A stretch of DNA of 64,000 nt. It comes from a bacterium. Its GTDB lineage: Bacteria > JAMCPX01. Location of the stretch: NCBI GenBank assembly GCA_021787665.1, contig JAJYLN010000008.1, positions 14,739-78,738 on the forward strand, read 5' to 3'. The position numbers and the translations under genes are program-made. Numbering within the stretch: the first letter of the stretch is position 1; each line of letters starts with the position of its first letter. The notes under the pieces were generated by a model. The model made no database searches. It saw only the letters and a program-made list of their open reading frames with translations, and was not told the DNA's origin. Positions 23,312 through 31,623 of this stretch are shown here, in pieces.

Positions 23312-24448
23312 ATGAAGAGATCGAACATGAAACAGGTTTTAGGGTTTGCACTCGTGGCGACACTGTTCGCGTTTGCCGGGTGCGGCAAGACAAGTTCGGG
23401 CAATGCTGCCCTCCCGCAGGCGCCCTACGTCATAGCGCTGTCCCAGCCGGCGGGCAGCGGTGTACCTGGCTCGCTGTATGCGCTGTCTCCGACGCAGGGT
23501 ACCGTCCAGAAGATGGACTTGAACGTGGGACTGATACCGAACAGCATGCTGCTCGACGGTGACAGTCTCTATGTCGTGAATGCGGGCGACGCTACGGTGT
23601 CCGTGATAACCATTACCGAGAGTACCTCGACTATCTACATAAGAAACAAGGGACTGATATCGTTTACAACGACGGGCTTTCCGGAATACATTACCGTGAC
23701 GACAGCGGCAGGCGTTGAGAAAGGCTATGTCTCGCTGAACGGAACGAACCAGGTCGCGGTCCTGAATATGACGAACGATACGGTGATGCGGTATGTCGAT
23801 ATAAAGCCCTACTCCAAGACGTGGGCCCCGGGGTTCGAGGCACACCCATGGGGCTTGGCTGCTGTTAATGGTAAGATCATGGTGGCGAACAACGGGGCTC
23901 AATATTTATCTACACCGCCATACGCCCAATATGCCTCGCCGGGCATGGTAAGCGTTATCACCCCCGCAACGGATGCCGTGTCCGAGGTGACCACGACAAC
24001 AGGTATCAATCTCCAGGCCGTCGAGCCCCTCACACAGACAGGCTTTGTCGTCATCTCGGCCGACGGCTACAACAGTACTATCAACGGGTATGCGGAGCTC
24101 TTTGATAACGGATTCAGAGAAACAGGGGCTGTACAATTGAGCGGCAGTGGCGCGGCCATTGCGATCAGCAGCAGCACGGGCATGGGCTATGTGGCGTCAG
24201 GAAGCATGGTCGGGTATGACGAGATCGATACCAATACCGGCACCTTTGTCACGACGACAGACCTGAGCAAGCAGGTTTCCGGACTGACCGGGTATAATTT
24301 GACGAGTATCAAGTTTGCGCCGGATGGAACGCTGTGGGCAACGGACTGGCAGGACAACATGGTGTTCGAGATTGATCCATCTTCGAATACGGTGATTCAG
24401 ACGTTCAAACTACCTGAGCCAGCACAGGATGTGGTATTTGTGTATTAA
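23312..24448 (+). CDS. Lipoprotein with YncE/beta-propeller-like repeats
   Basis: 378 residues. The signal peptide ends in a lipobox F-A-F-A-G-C-G, so the mature protein is anchored by a lipid-modified Cys. The body has repeating strands such as L-D-G-D-S-L-Y-V-V-N-A-G-D-A-T-V-S-V-I, V-A-V-L-N-M-T-N-D-T-V and G-K-I-M-V-A-N-N-G, typical of seven-bladed YVTN/YncE-like propellers. AAAGGAGAG precedes the ATG; a second ATG at 23327 is possible. It sits between the TonB receptor and cobyric acid synthase in the riboswitch-controlled run, so an accessory role in corrinoid capture is plausible but unproven. Confidence 0.75.
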   Translation: MKRSNMKQVLGFALVATLFAFAGCGKTSSGNAALPQAPYVIALSQPAGSGVPGSLYALSPTQGTVQKMDLNVGLIPNSMLLDGDSLYVVNAGDATVSVITITESTSTIYIRNKGLISFTTTGFPEYITVTTAAGVEKGYVSLNGTNQVAVLNMTNDTVMRYVDIKPYSKTWAPGFEAHPWGLAAVNGKIMVANNGAQYLSTPPYAQYASPGMVSVITPATDAVSEVTTTTGINLQAVEPLTQTGFVVISADGYNSTINGYAELFDNGFRETGAVQLSGSGAAIAISSSTGMGYVASGSMVGYDEIDTNTGTFVTTTDLSKQVSGLTGYNLTSIKFAPDGTLWATDWQDNMVFEIDPSSNTVIQTFKLPEPAQDVVFVY

Positions 24449-24520
24449 AAAATCCCCCGACCCAAGCTTCGCTCGGGTGCCCCTCTCCCTTTGTAAAAAG
24501 GGGAAAGAGGGGGATTTTGT
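24447..24520. repeat. Dispersed-type inverted repeat, AAAATCCCCC ... GGGGGATTTT
   Basis: The arm AAAAATCCCCC after the lipoprotein stop matches GGGGGATTTT at about 24508-24518 in inverted orientation, and CCCCTCTCCCTTT/AAAGGGG-like segments pair inside. Such elements are common intergenic repeats in GC-rich genomes. It may also act as an attenuator between the lipoprotein and cobyric acid synthase genes. Confidence 0.65.
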
Positions 24521-24604
24521 GGATTGTAGAAATGGAGGAGTGTCCAAAGAAAAAGTGTGTTATTGCATTTTTCGGATGAGTGCATACGAGCATGGGTGTC
24601 GCAC

Positions 24605-26170
24605 ATGGCATGTAAGACGCTGATGGTACAGGGCACGGGCTCGGGTGTCGGCAAGAGCACGGTGGTTGCGGGCCTGTGCAGGGTATTCAGGGACATGGGT
24701 GTCCGGGTGGCTCCGTTCAAGGCGCAGAACATAGCATTGAACTCTTCCATCACGATCGACGGAGGTGAAATTGCCAGGGCACAGGCGCTCCAGGCCCTGG
24801 CATCTGGCATAGAGCCCTCCGTGGACATGAACCCGGTCCTGATCAAGCCCTCGGACAAAAATACAGCACAGGTCATCGTGCACGGAAAAGTATGTGCGGA
24901 TGTAAGAGCCGGCACATACCATAGACTGAAAAAGACGCTTGCATCCGACATAAAAGAATCATTCGACAGGCTTTGCATGCAATACGATCTCATCGTCCTG
25001 GAAGGCGCAGGCAGTGCAGCGGAGATCAACCTCGCGAAAGACGAGCAGGTCAATATGTTCATGGCACGGTACGCGGGCGCGCCGGTCCTGCTCGTAGCAG
25101 ACATAGACAGAGGCGGCGTGTTTGCGTCTTTCTACGGCACGGTCAAGCTGCTCGGCAGGGACAGCAGGTACATCAAGGGACTGATCATAAACGGGTTCAG
25201 AGGGAACATGGACATGTTCGGGCCCGGTCTCGATATGATCCGGGGGAAGACCGGAAAGCCCGTTGTCGGCGTGATACCATATATCAACGACATCGGACTG
25301 CCGGAAGAGGACGGATGGCTGATGTCCCGGCAGGGGAATGCAGCAGGTGATAGAGGGAATAATGCGGGGACGTCGCGCCAACGTCGGGATGTCCCTGTAG
25401 TAACTATCGTTGTCGTCAAGCTGCAGTACATCTCGAACTTCACGGACTTCGACCCTCTTTCCTGTGAGCAGGACGTTGACCTTGTGTTCTCCGGCAGCCC
25501 CGCGGTCATCAGGCAGGCCGATATGGTGATCGTCCCAGGCTCGAAGAACACCATGGACGACCTCTCGTTTTTGCGCAGCACAGGCATGGAGCATGCGATA
25601 CGGGACGCCCACGCAAAAGGCACAGAGATAATCGGTATATGCGGGGGCTACCAGATGCTGGGCAAAAGGCTTTGTAATCCATACAAGACCGAAGGCGCGA
25701 TCAAGCGGGCGAACGGTATCGGGCTGCTGGACATAGAGACGACCTTCCAGAGACATAAGATCACGTGTCAGGTCGAGGCTGAACTGGTTGGAGGAAACGG
25801 ATGGCTGAAAGCCGGAAGGTTAAAAGGTTTGCATGCCTATGAGATCCATATGGGCGAGAGCAGGGGAGATATAGGACTGTTCAGGATAAACCGGCTTACC
25901 GCAGATACAGAGGGCCGCGTAAAGATACAGCAGACGCTCATGGACGGGTCCATGAACGGTAATTGCTGGGGCACATATATGCACGGCATCTTCGAGAACG
26001 ACCGTTTCAGGCGATACCTGCTCGACCGTGTCAGGGACAAAAAAGGGCTGGGGCCGCTGCATCGTAGGTCGAGCTATGCCCGGGCAAGAGAGGGCGCCAT
26101 CGACAGACTCGCGAAGGTCATACGAGTGAGCCTCGACATGGATTTTATAAAAAGGACCGTTGGACTATGA
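24605..26170 (+). CDS. cobQ: Cobyric acid synthase
   Basis: 521 residues from ATG 24605. The P-loop-like ATP-binding N-terminal domain reads M-V-Q-G-T-G-S-G-V-G-K-S-T-V, then P-F-K-A-Q-N-I-A-L-N-S and V-L-E-G-A-G-S-A-A-E-I-N-L. The class I glutaminase domain has its nucleophile Cys in I-I-G-I-C-G-G-Y-Q-M-L-G and M-H-G-I-F-E-N near the end. Amidates cobyrinic acid a,c-diamide at b, d, e and g. The open frame extends to 24557 but homology begins at 24605. The linker between domains (about 25335-25400) carries a low-complexity insert containing an inverted repeat. Overlaps the next gene by four bases (ATGA). Confidence 0.92.
   Translation: MACKTLMVQGTGSGVGKSTVVAGLCRVFRDMGVRVAPFKAQNIALNSSITIDGGEIARAQALQALASGIEPSVDMNPVLIKPSDKNTAQVIVHGKVCADVRAGTYHRLKKTLASDIKESFDRLCMQYDLIVLEGAGSAAEINLAKDEQVNMFMARYAGAPVLLVADIDRGGVFASFYGTVKLLGRDSRYIKGLIINGFRGNMDMFGPGLDMIRGKTGKPVVGVIPYINDIGLPEEDGWLMSRQGNAAGDRGNNAGTSRQRRDVPVVTIVVVKLQYISNFTDFDPLSCEQDVDLVFSGSPAVIRQADMVIVPGSKNTMDDLSFLRSTGMEHAIRDAHAKGTEIIGICGGYQMLGKRLCNPYKTEGAIKRANGIGLLDIETTFQRHKITCQVEAELVGGNGWLKAGRLKGLHAYEIHMGESRGDIGLFRINRLTADTEGRVKIQQTLMDGSMNGNCWGTYMHGIFENDRFRRYLLDRVRDKKGLGPLHRRSSYARAREGAIDRLAKVIRVSLDMDFIKRTVGL
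25367..25395. repeat. Short inverted repeat inside the cobQ linker
   Basis: GGGACGTC (25367-25374) pairs with GATGTCCC (25388-25395) with one G-U. It lies in a stretch encoding R-G-N-N-A-G-T-S-R-Q-R-R-D-V-P, which ordinary cobyric acid synthases lack, so it looks like an in-frame repeat insertion. Confidence 0.45.
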
Positions 26171-27618
26171 CTAAAAAGACCCGCCCGGTGCTGAAGGGAG
26201 TCGTTATAGCCGGAACACACAGCGGGTGCGGAAAGACGACCGTAACGCTGGGGATTCTCAGCGCATTAAAAAAGAAAGGCCTGAGGGCCCAGCCGTTCAA
26301 GGCAGGCCCGGATTTTATAGATGCGGGCCTGCACGCCTCTGTTACGGGCTTGTCCTCGAGGAACCTTGACGTATGGATGTGCGGCGAGGAAGGGGTAAGG
26401 CAATGCTTTTATAAATATGCTTCGGATGCCGATATCTCGGTTGTGGAAGGCGTCATGGGCATGTATGACGGTTCTTATAGTACAGCCGCACTTGCCGGAT
26501 TATTGCAGGTACCGGTGGTCCTCGTTGTCGATGCTTATGGCATGGCCGAGAGCGCAGGGGCCGTGGTGGAAGGGTTTGCCGAGCATAGAAAAACAAACAC
26601 GTTTGCAGGCGTAATCTTCAACCGCGTATCATCCAAAAGGCATTTTGACATGCTGAAACGCGCGATCAGGAAGGTACCCGTCCTGGGTTATCTCCCCTAT
26701 GACAGGGATTTTGAAATCAAGGAGCGGCACCTCGGACTGATGACTGCACAGGAGAGCCATCTGTCGCAACGAGACATCGATAGGCTTGGGAAAACGGTCC
26801 TTGAGCACATCGATGTGAAGGACATAATAGACCGGTCCGTCGTAGGGGCAGGGCCGCGGGGGCGTCATTCTGCAGGAGTCCGGCCATCGGCGGGACGACT
26901 GAAGAACCTCAAGGATGTAGATTCTTCGCCTTCGGCTCAGAATGACAGGATAAAAACAGGTCCTTCGCCGAACATCCGCATTGCCCTTGCGTATGACAGG
27001 GCATTTTGTTTTTACTATGAAGATAATCTTGATGCATTGAGAGACGCCGGCGCTGAGATCATCAAATTCAGCCCCCTGCAGGACAAACGCCTGCCTGAAG
27101 CGGATGTCCTGTACCTCGGCGGAGGGTATCCCGAGGTTCATGCCCAGGCATTGTCAGAGAACCGACCGATGATGGAATCAGTCAGGAGATGGGTCGGCGC
27201 AAACAGACCGATATATGCGGAGTGCGGAGGCATGATGTACCTGTCAAAAGGGATACACGGCTTTGACAGCAGGTTTTACCGTATGGCAGGCGTGATGCCC
27301 TTTGAAACCGTGATGGACAGGTCGAATCTGTATTTGGGCTACCGGGAAATAGTCCTGAAGGAAGATTGCATCATAGGAAAGAAAGGAGACCGTCTCAGGG
27401 GGCAGGAGTTCCACTATTCGCACCTCAGGACCGTATCGCCGGACAGATCATTGAAAACGTGCTATAAACTGGGGAGGCGGAACCGCGAAGAAGGCTATCG
27501 TGTACAACGTGTTCTTGCAAGCTATATACATATACATTTTTGCTCCAACCCGGACATTGCGGGTCACTTTATAAATTTCGTAAGGCAGGGGGACATAGAA
27601 TGCTCAGGGGATGTATAG
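26167..27618 (+). CDS. cobB: Cobyrinate (hydrogenobyrinate) a,c-diamide synthase
   Basis: 483 residues. The ATP-binding domain starts V-I-A-G-T-H-S-G-C-G-K-T-T-V, then K-A-G-P-D-F-I-D and V-V-E-G-V-M-G-M-Y-D-G. The glutaminase domain contains the nucleophile in Y-A-E-C-G-G-M-M-Y-L and G-Q-E-F-H-Y-S-H. Equivalent to CbiA in anaerobic-pathway organisms. Its start overlaps cobQ and its end overlaps the binding-protein gene by 19 bases, so the genes are tightly coupled. The inter-domain linker at about 26840-26960 is lengthened by a repeat-derived segment (H-S-A-G-V-R-P-S-A-G-R-L-K-N-L). Confidence 0.9.
   Translation: MTKKTRPVLKGVVIAGTHSGCGKTTVTLGILSALKKKGLRAQPFKAGPDFIDAGLHASVTGLSSRNLDVWMCGEEGVRQCFYKYASDADISVVEGVMGMYDGSYSTAALAGLLQVPVVLVVDAYGMAESAGAVVEGFAEHRKTNTFAGVIFNRVSSKRHFDMLKRAIRKVPVLGYLPYDRDFEIKERHLGLMTAQESHLSQRDIDRLGKTVLEHIDVKDIIDRSVVGAGPRGRHSAGVRPSAGRLKNLKDVDSSPSAQNDRIKTGPSPNIRIALAYDRAFCFYYEDNLDALRDAGAEIIKFSPLQDKRLPEADVLYLGGGYPEVHAQALSENRPMMESVRRWVGANRPIYAECGGMMYLSKGIHGFDSRFYRMAGVMPFETVMDRSNLYLGYREIVLKEDCIIGKKGDRLRGQEFHYSHLRTVSPDRSLKTCYKLGRRNREEGYRVQRVLASYIHIHFCSNPDIAGHFINFVRQGDIECSGDV
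26864..26946. repeat. Dispersed-type repeat inserted in frame in cobB
   Basis: The inverted 9-mers GTCATTCTG (26864-26872) and CAGAATGAC (26938-26946) bound a segment whose right half, GATTCTTCGCC then TTCGGCTCAG, has the look of a widespread intergenic repeat family. It adds about 30 residues to the linker without breaking the frame. Confidence 0.6.
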
Positions 27619-28496
27619 CTTTTGCATTATGTATGGTCGCAGGTCACCTGTATGCGCTGACCCTGCATCACCGGGACTCTACAGCCATCACCGTGCATGA
27701 CGATACGGGAAGGCTCGTGTCCATCCGCCTTCCCGCAAGGCGCATCGTCACGCTTGCCCCGTCGAATACCATGATCGTCACGGCGCTTGGTATGACAGCT
27801 ACCATCGTCGGTGCAAGCAGTACCGACGATGACCCCTTGCCGGCAGCGGTGAAAAGGGTAGGGTCTGTCAACCCGTCCATAGAGGATATCGTCTCTCTGC
27901 GGCCCTCGCTGGTGATGGGGATATACGGCGAGGAAGGGCTCTGCGACAGGCTCGAGCGGCTCCGTATTTCCTGTATGATACTGTCACCCCACGATATCCG
28001 CGGGGTGATGCACGACATAGAGCTTGTCGGTCGGGTTTTATCGGCAGGCACCGCGGCTTCGGCCGTCGTGAAAGGCATGGAGAAGAGACTGCATTGGGTG
28101 AGCTCGAAGCTGAAGCATTGCAGGACAAGGCCGCTTGTCTATTTCGAGATCGATGCATCCGACCCATCGAGACCGTTCTCCGCAGGCAGGGGCAGCTTTA
28201 TCGACAGCCTGATAGTCATGTCTCATGCGGTGAATATAGCGCACGATGTCAGAACGATGTGGCCGCAGCTCTCATCGGAATATATCTTAGCGCGAGATCC
28301 GGACGTCATCATTCTGTCGGACGGCCTCCCTGTGCGTGCTTTGCGGAAGCGGCCCGGGTGGTCCCGGATAAAGGCGGTCAGGAACGGCAGGGTCTACTCC
28401 ATACGCAATGACCTTGTCTCAAGGCCGGGGCCGGAAATTGTCGATGCATTTATCCGGATAGCAGAGGACATCCACCCCGAGGTGTTCGACCGATGA
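27600..28496 (+). CDS. Periplasmic cobalamin-binding protein, BtuF-like
   Basis: 298 residues from ATG 27600, with an AAGGCAGGGGG ribosome-binding site inside the end of cobB. A short signal peptide (C-I-A-F-A-L-C-M-V-A-G) is followed by class III binding-protein motifs: I-R-L-P-A-R-R-I-V-T-L-A-P-S-N-T, V-G-S-V-N-P-S-I-E-D-I-V-S-L-R-P-S-L-V and R-D-P-D-V-I-I-L-S. Such proteins carry vitamin B12 or siderophores to FecCD-type permeases. The riboswitch and cob genes upstream indicate corrinoid as ligand. Overlaps the permease gene by four bases. Confidence 0.88.
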   Translation: MLRGCIAFALCMVAGHLYALTLHHRDSTAITVHDDTGRLVSIRLPARRIVTLAPSNTMIVTALGMTATIVGASSTDDDPLPAAVKRVGSVNPSIEDIVSLRPSLVMGIYGEEGLCDRLERLRISCMILSPHDIRGVMHDIELVGRVLSAGTAASAVVKGMEKRLHWVSSKLKHCRTRPLVYFEIDASDPSRPFSAGRGSFIDSLIVMSHAVNIAHDVRTMWPQLSSEYILARDPDVIILSDGLPVRALRKRPGWSRIKAVRNGRVYSIRNDLVSRPGPEIVDAFIRIAEDIHPEVFDR

Positions 28497-29494
28497 AACG
28501 GGGGCCGGGCTATCTCTTGTGGACAGGGCTCACGCTGTGCCTGTTCGCGGCGTTTCTGTTCACTATCGCCATAGGCCCGGTGAACATACCCCTTTGGGAC
28601 GTGGTACATGTATTCCTGTCTTCATCGAGGAGCGTGGACAGCACTATCGTTCTCTCCCTCCGGCTGCCCGTTGCCGTAGCCTGCGTCATCGTCGGTGCAG
28701 GACTTGGGGTGAGCGGGGCACTATTCCAGGCAGTTCTCCGCAACCCGCTCGCAGACCCCTATATCCTCGGCGTCTCTGCCGGCGCTGCTCTCGGTGCCGC
28801 GGTCGCACAGGCGGGTATGCCGGGCAGCGTCTCCGTGTCCGCCTCGGCGTTTGTAGGCGCTGTGTGCGCCATGGCGATCGTGTATCTGCTCTCCCGAATG
28901 TCCGGCAGGACTACGCCGCTTTACCTGATACTCGCCGGCGTCGCGGTCAGCGCGCTGCTCGGCTCCGTGCTGTCGTTTGTCATCCTGATGAGCGGTTCGA
29001 TGCAGGCAAAGATCTACTCTATCATGCTGTGGCTCATGGGCGGTGTAAAGGAGGCCGGGTGGGGCGAGCTCGGCTTCCTGGGTGTTACGTTCCTCGTACT
29101 TTTCGGACTTGCGGTCCTGATGTCCAGGTACCTCGACATACTTTCCCTCGGGGACGAGAAGGCATCGAGCCTCGGTGTCCCTGTGGAGAGGACCAGGGTC
29201 CTGGCGATGACCATCGCTGCTCTGCTCGCGGGCGTCGCGGTATACCTGAGCGGACTCGTTGGGTTCGTGGGGCTTGTTGTGCCGCATATAACGAGGCTCG
29301 TCATCGGGCCCTCGCACAGGAGGCTCATCATGGTGAGTGCCCTCGTGGGTGCCCTCTTTCTGCTGGTGTCCGACCTTATTGCAAGGACCGTGCTGGGACC
29401 GGTCGAGGTGCCGGTCGGCATCATCACCTCCCTCATCGGCGCACCATTCTTTCTCTATCTGCTGCTGCGGACCTACAGGGGGTACCGGTTCTGA
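28493..29494 (+). CDS. FecCD-type ABC transporter permease, BtuC-like
   Basis: 333 residues with about ten membrane helices. The conserved start of the FecCD family appears as L-S-L-R-L-P-V-A-V-A-C-V-I-V-G-A-G-L-G-V-S-G-A-L-F-Q, followed by N-P-L-A-D-P-Y-I-L-G-V-S-A-G-A-A-L-G. The C-terminal L-V-G-F-V-G-L-V-V-P-H-I-T-R contains the coupling helix. Forms the homodimeric channel for the BtuF-like protein. ATGA overlap with the gene before, and a one-base TGATG overlap with the ATPase gene after. Confidence 0.92.
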   Translation: MKRGPGYLLWTGLTLCLFAAFLFTIAIGPVNIPLWDVVHVFLSSSRSVDSTIVLSLRLPVAVACVIVGAGLGVSGALFQAVLRNPLADPYILGVSAGAALGAAVAQAGMPGSVSVSASAFVGAVCAMAIVYLLSRMSGRTTPLYLILAGVAVSALLGSVLSFVILMSGSMQAKIYSIMLWLMGGVKEAGWGELGFLGVTFLVLFGLAVLMSRYLDILSLGDEKASSLGVPVERTRVLAMTIAALLAGVAVYLSGLVGFVGLVVPHITRLVIGPSHRRLIMVSALVGALFLLVSDLIARTVLGPVEVPVGIITSLIGAPFFLYLLLRTYRGYRF

Positions 29495-30243
29495 TGTTCT
29501 TCTCTCTGAACGATGTCTCGTTCACCCGGAACAGTACGTTCAAGATGAAGGACGTGACCTTCGGGATCGAAAGGGGAGAGATGCTGGGGATCATAGGGCC
29601 CAACGGCTCCGGCAAGACGACGCTGCTCAAGATCATGGCCGGAATACTCAGGCCCCACCGGGGCAGTATTATGGTGAACGGGAGTAATATGCATACCCTG
29701 AAGCACAGGGACCTTGCCCGGATACGGGCATATGTGCCGGAGGGAATCGACCTGCCGTTCGACTACGACGTCTATGATATCGTGGCGCTGGGCCGGCACC
29801 CCTACGCCGGCATGCTCTCCGGACTTGACGGAAAAGACAGGGCGGCCATCGATAGCGCGTTCGAGCTCACCGATACGCGCGGGCTCCTGCACAGAAAATT
29901 TTTTGCGCTGTCCATGGGCGAGAAGCAGAGGGTCATGCTTGCGATGGCCATCGCGCAGGGGCCTGAGCTTCTGCTGCTCGACGAGCCCATCTCGCATCTC
30001 GACATCGGCCACCAGCTCGCGTTCGTCCGTACACTGAAGCAACTCAACAGGGGAGGGATGACGATCGTCTCTGCCCTGCACGAACTCCCCATCGCACAGG
30101 AGACCTTCGGGAGGTTGTGTCTCATGGACAGCGGGAGGATCGTCAGGGCCTGCCCGGCCGGCGACAAAGGGCTGCTGGAAGACATCAAAGGGGTGTTCGG
30201 AGTAAACGATGAGCGGTTCATCGTATGTCCGTCGCAAGAGTGA
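29494..30243 (+). CDS. ABC transporter ATP-binding protein, BtuD-like
   Basis: 249 residues from ATG 29494, which overlaps the permease stop as TGATG. Walker A is G-P-N-G-S-G-K-T-T. The signature motif is L-S-M-G-E-K-Q-R-V, an S-M-G-E variant of the usual S-G-G-E. Walker B is L-L-L-L-D-E-P, followed by S-H-L-D and the switch His in S-A-L-H-E. Energises corrinoid uptake with the BtuC-like permease. Last gene of the cobalamin run; it converges on the MFS gene 20 bases later. Confidence 0.92.
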   Translation: MFFSLNDVSFTRNSTFKMKDVTFGIERGEMLGIIGPNGSGKTTLLKIMAGILRPHRGSIMVNGSNMHTLKHRDLARIRAYVPEGIDLPFDYDVYDIVALGRHPYAGMLSGLDGKDRAAIDSAFELTDTRGLLHRKFFALSMGEKQRVMLAMAIAQGPELLLLDEPISHLDIGHQLAFVRTLKQLNRGGMTIVSALHELPIAQETFGRLCLMDSGRIVRACPAGDKGLLEDIKGVFGVNDERFIVCPSQE

Positions 30244-30263
30244 ATTTCGCCCGAGGCGCAGGC

Positions 30264-31436
30264 TTACAGCACGATCAGCATCCCGATGGCTGCTACGGCG
30301 CCCATGAGGCCGCCGAAATAGAAAGTGTACTGAGGCCCCACGGCGTCCCAGATCAGGCCGGCCAGCAGGGAGGCCGGGAACAGGCCGATGCCTACGAGCG
30401 TCGCGTGCAGGCCTATGAGGGTCGCCTTCAGATCGCCGGGCGCGATGTCGGTGACGAGCGCCTTTTCCACGCCCTCGGTAAACGCTGTTGAGAGGCCGTA
30501 TACGGAGAACAGGGCCCACAGTGCAGAGCTGGAGCCCGCCAGGCCGAAGCCGAAGTAGACGATCGCGTAGATAGCGTAGCCTGCGACGATGAGGGCCTTT
30601 CTGCCGATCTTGTCCGACAACCGTCCGGCAGGCCATGAGAAGACATCGTAAACGACATTGTAGACGAGGTACATCAGGAGCACGCCTTCCACCGAAAAGC
30701 CCAGGTCCTTCGCCCGTATCAGCAGGAATTGGTTCGAGGAGTTTCCGAGGGCAAAGAGGAGGGTCACGATGAGGAATGCCTTCAGCTTCCGGTCGAGCCT
30801 CGACCACTTCAGCGAGAGTGTACGCGCCAGAGGCTTGCCGGTGCCCGTCTCCTTCACGAGAAAAAGGATCGCTATGCCCGCAGCGGCAGGGGCCAGGCTC
30901 AGCAGAATGATGTACCTGAACGCCGGGAGATAGGACCGCAGGTTCTGTGCGGTGTGCAGGCCTCTGTTGAGGTTGAGGTGCCTCATGATGACGATCGCCA
31001 GAATCACGCCGATGGTAGCGCCGAGCGTGTCCATGGCCCTGTGCAGCCCGAAGGAAGCTCCCCGCTGCTCGGCGTTGCTCGACTCCGCTATAAGAGCGTC
31101 CCGGGGAGCAGTCCGTATGCCCTTCCCGAGCCGGTCGAGCGTCCTGCCTGCAAACACGAATATCCAGCCGCCAGCCGCCCACATGAAGAATTTACCGGCC
31201 GTAGAAAATGAATAGCCGAGTATGGCGAGCGGCTTTCGCCTCCGTATCTTGTCTGACCAGGCCCCGGAGAACACCTTGACGAGGCTAGCGGTGCTCTCCG
31301 CGATGCCTTCGATCATGCCGATGAGCGCCGGCCCCGCGCCAAGCGCGATCAGATAGAGCGAGATGATCGGATAGATCATCTCGCTCGAGATGTCCGTGAA
31401 CAGAGAGGTCAGACCTGCGATGATAATGTTCCACAT
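30264..31436 (-). CDS. Major facilitator superfamily transporter
   Basis: 390 residues with about twelve membrane helices. The start reads L-T-S-L-F-T-D-I-S-S-E-M-I-Y-P-I-I, a pattern of a drug/metabolite MFS subgroup. The loop 2-3 motif is G-A-W-S-D-K-I-R-R-R-K-P-L, and a second copy follows at G-R-L-S-D-K-I-G-R-K-A-L-I after the midpoint. The segment D-R-L-G-K-G-I-R-T-A-P-R-D-A-L is typical of this subgroup. Substrate unknown. It stands alone, converging with the BtuD-like gene. A TTGCAT/TACATA pair upstream of the start is a possible promoter. Confidence 0.85.
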   Translation of the reverse strand: MWNIIIAGLTSLFTDISSEMIYPIISLYLIALGAGPALIGMIEGIAESTASLVKVFSGAWSDKIRRRKPLAILGYSFSTAGKFFMWAAGGWIFVFAGRTLDRLGKGIRTAPRDALIAESSNAEQRGASFGLHRAMDTLGATIGVILAIVIMRHLNLNRGLHTAQNLRSYLPAFRYIILLSLAPAAAGIAILFLVKETGTGKPLARTLSLKWSRLDRKLKAFLIVTLLFALGNSSNQFLLIRAKDLGFSVEGVLLMYLVYNVVYDVFSWPAGRLSDKIGRKALIVAGYAIYAIVYFGFGLAGSSSALWALFSVYGLSTAFTEGVEKALVTDIAPGDLKATLIGLHATLVGIGLFPASLLAGLIWDAVGPQYTFYFGGLMGAVAAIGMLIVL

Positions 31437-31623
31437 CGTCCTGACTATGTAGCAACCGAAGCGGCAGAATGCAATAACAATCAGGGCGATGGAGGGCCGG
31501 CCGTTTTATGACAGACGATGATTTACAAGCTGTCTGCAAGCCGTCAACATGCTCCCTTCTTGCCTTCAACAAGCGCGGTTGTTATATTGTCCGACAATCT
31601 GGTTTGAGAAAAAAGGAGCACGT

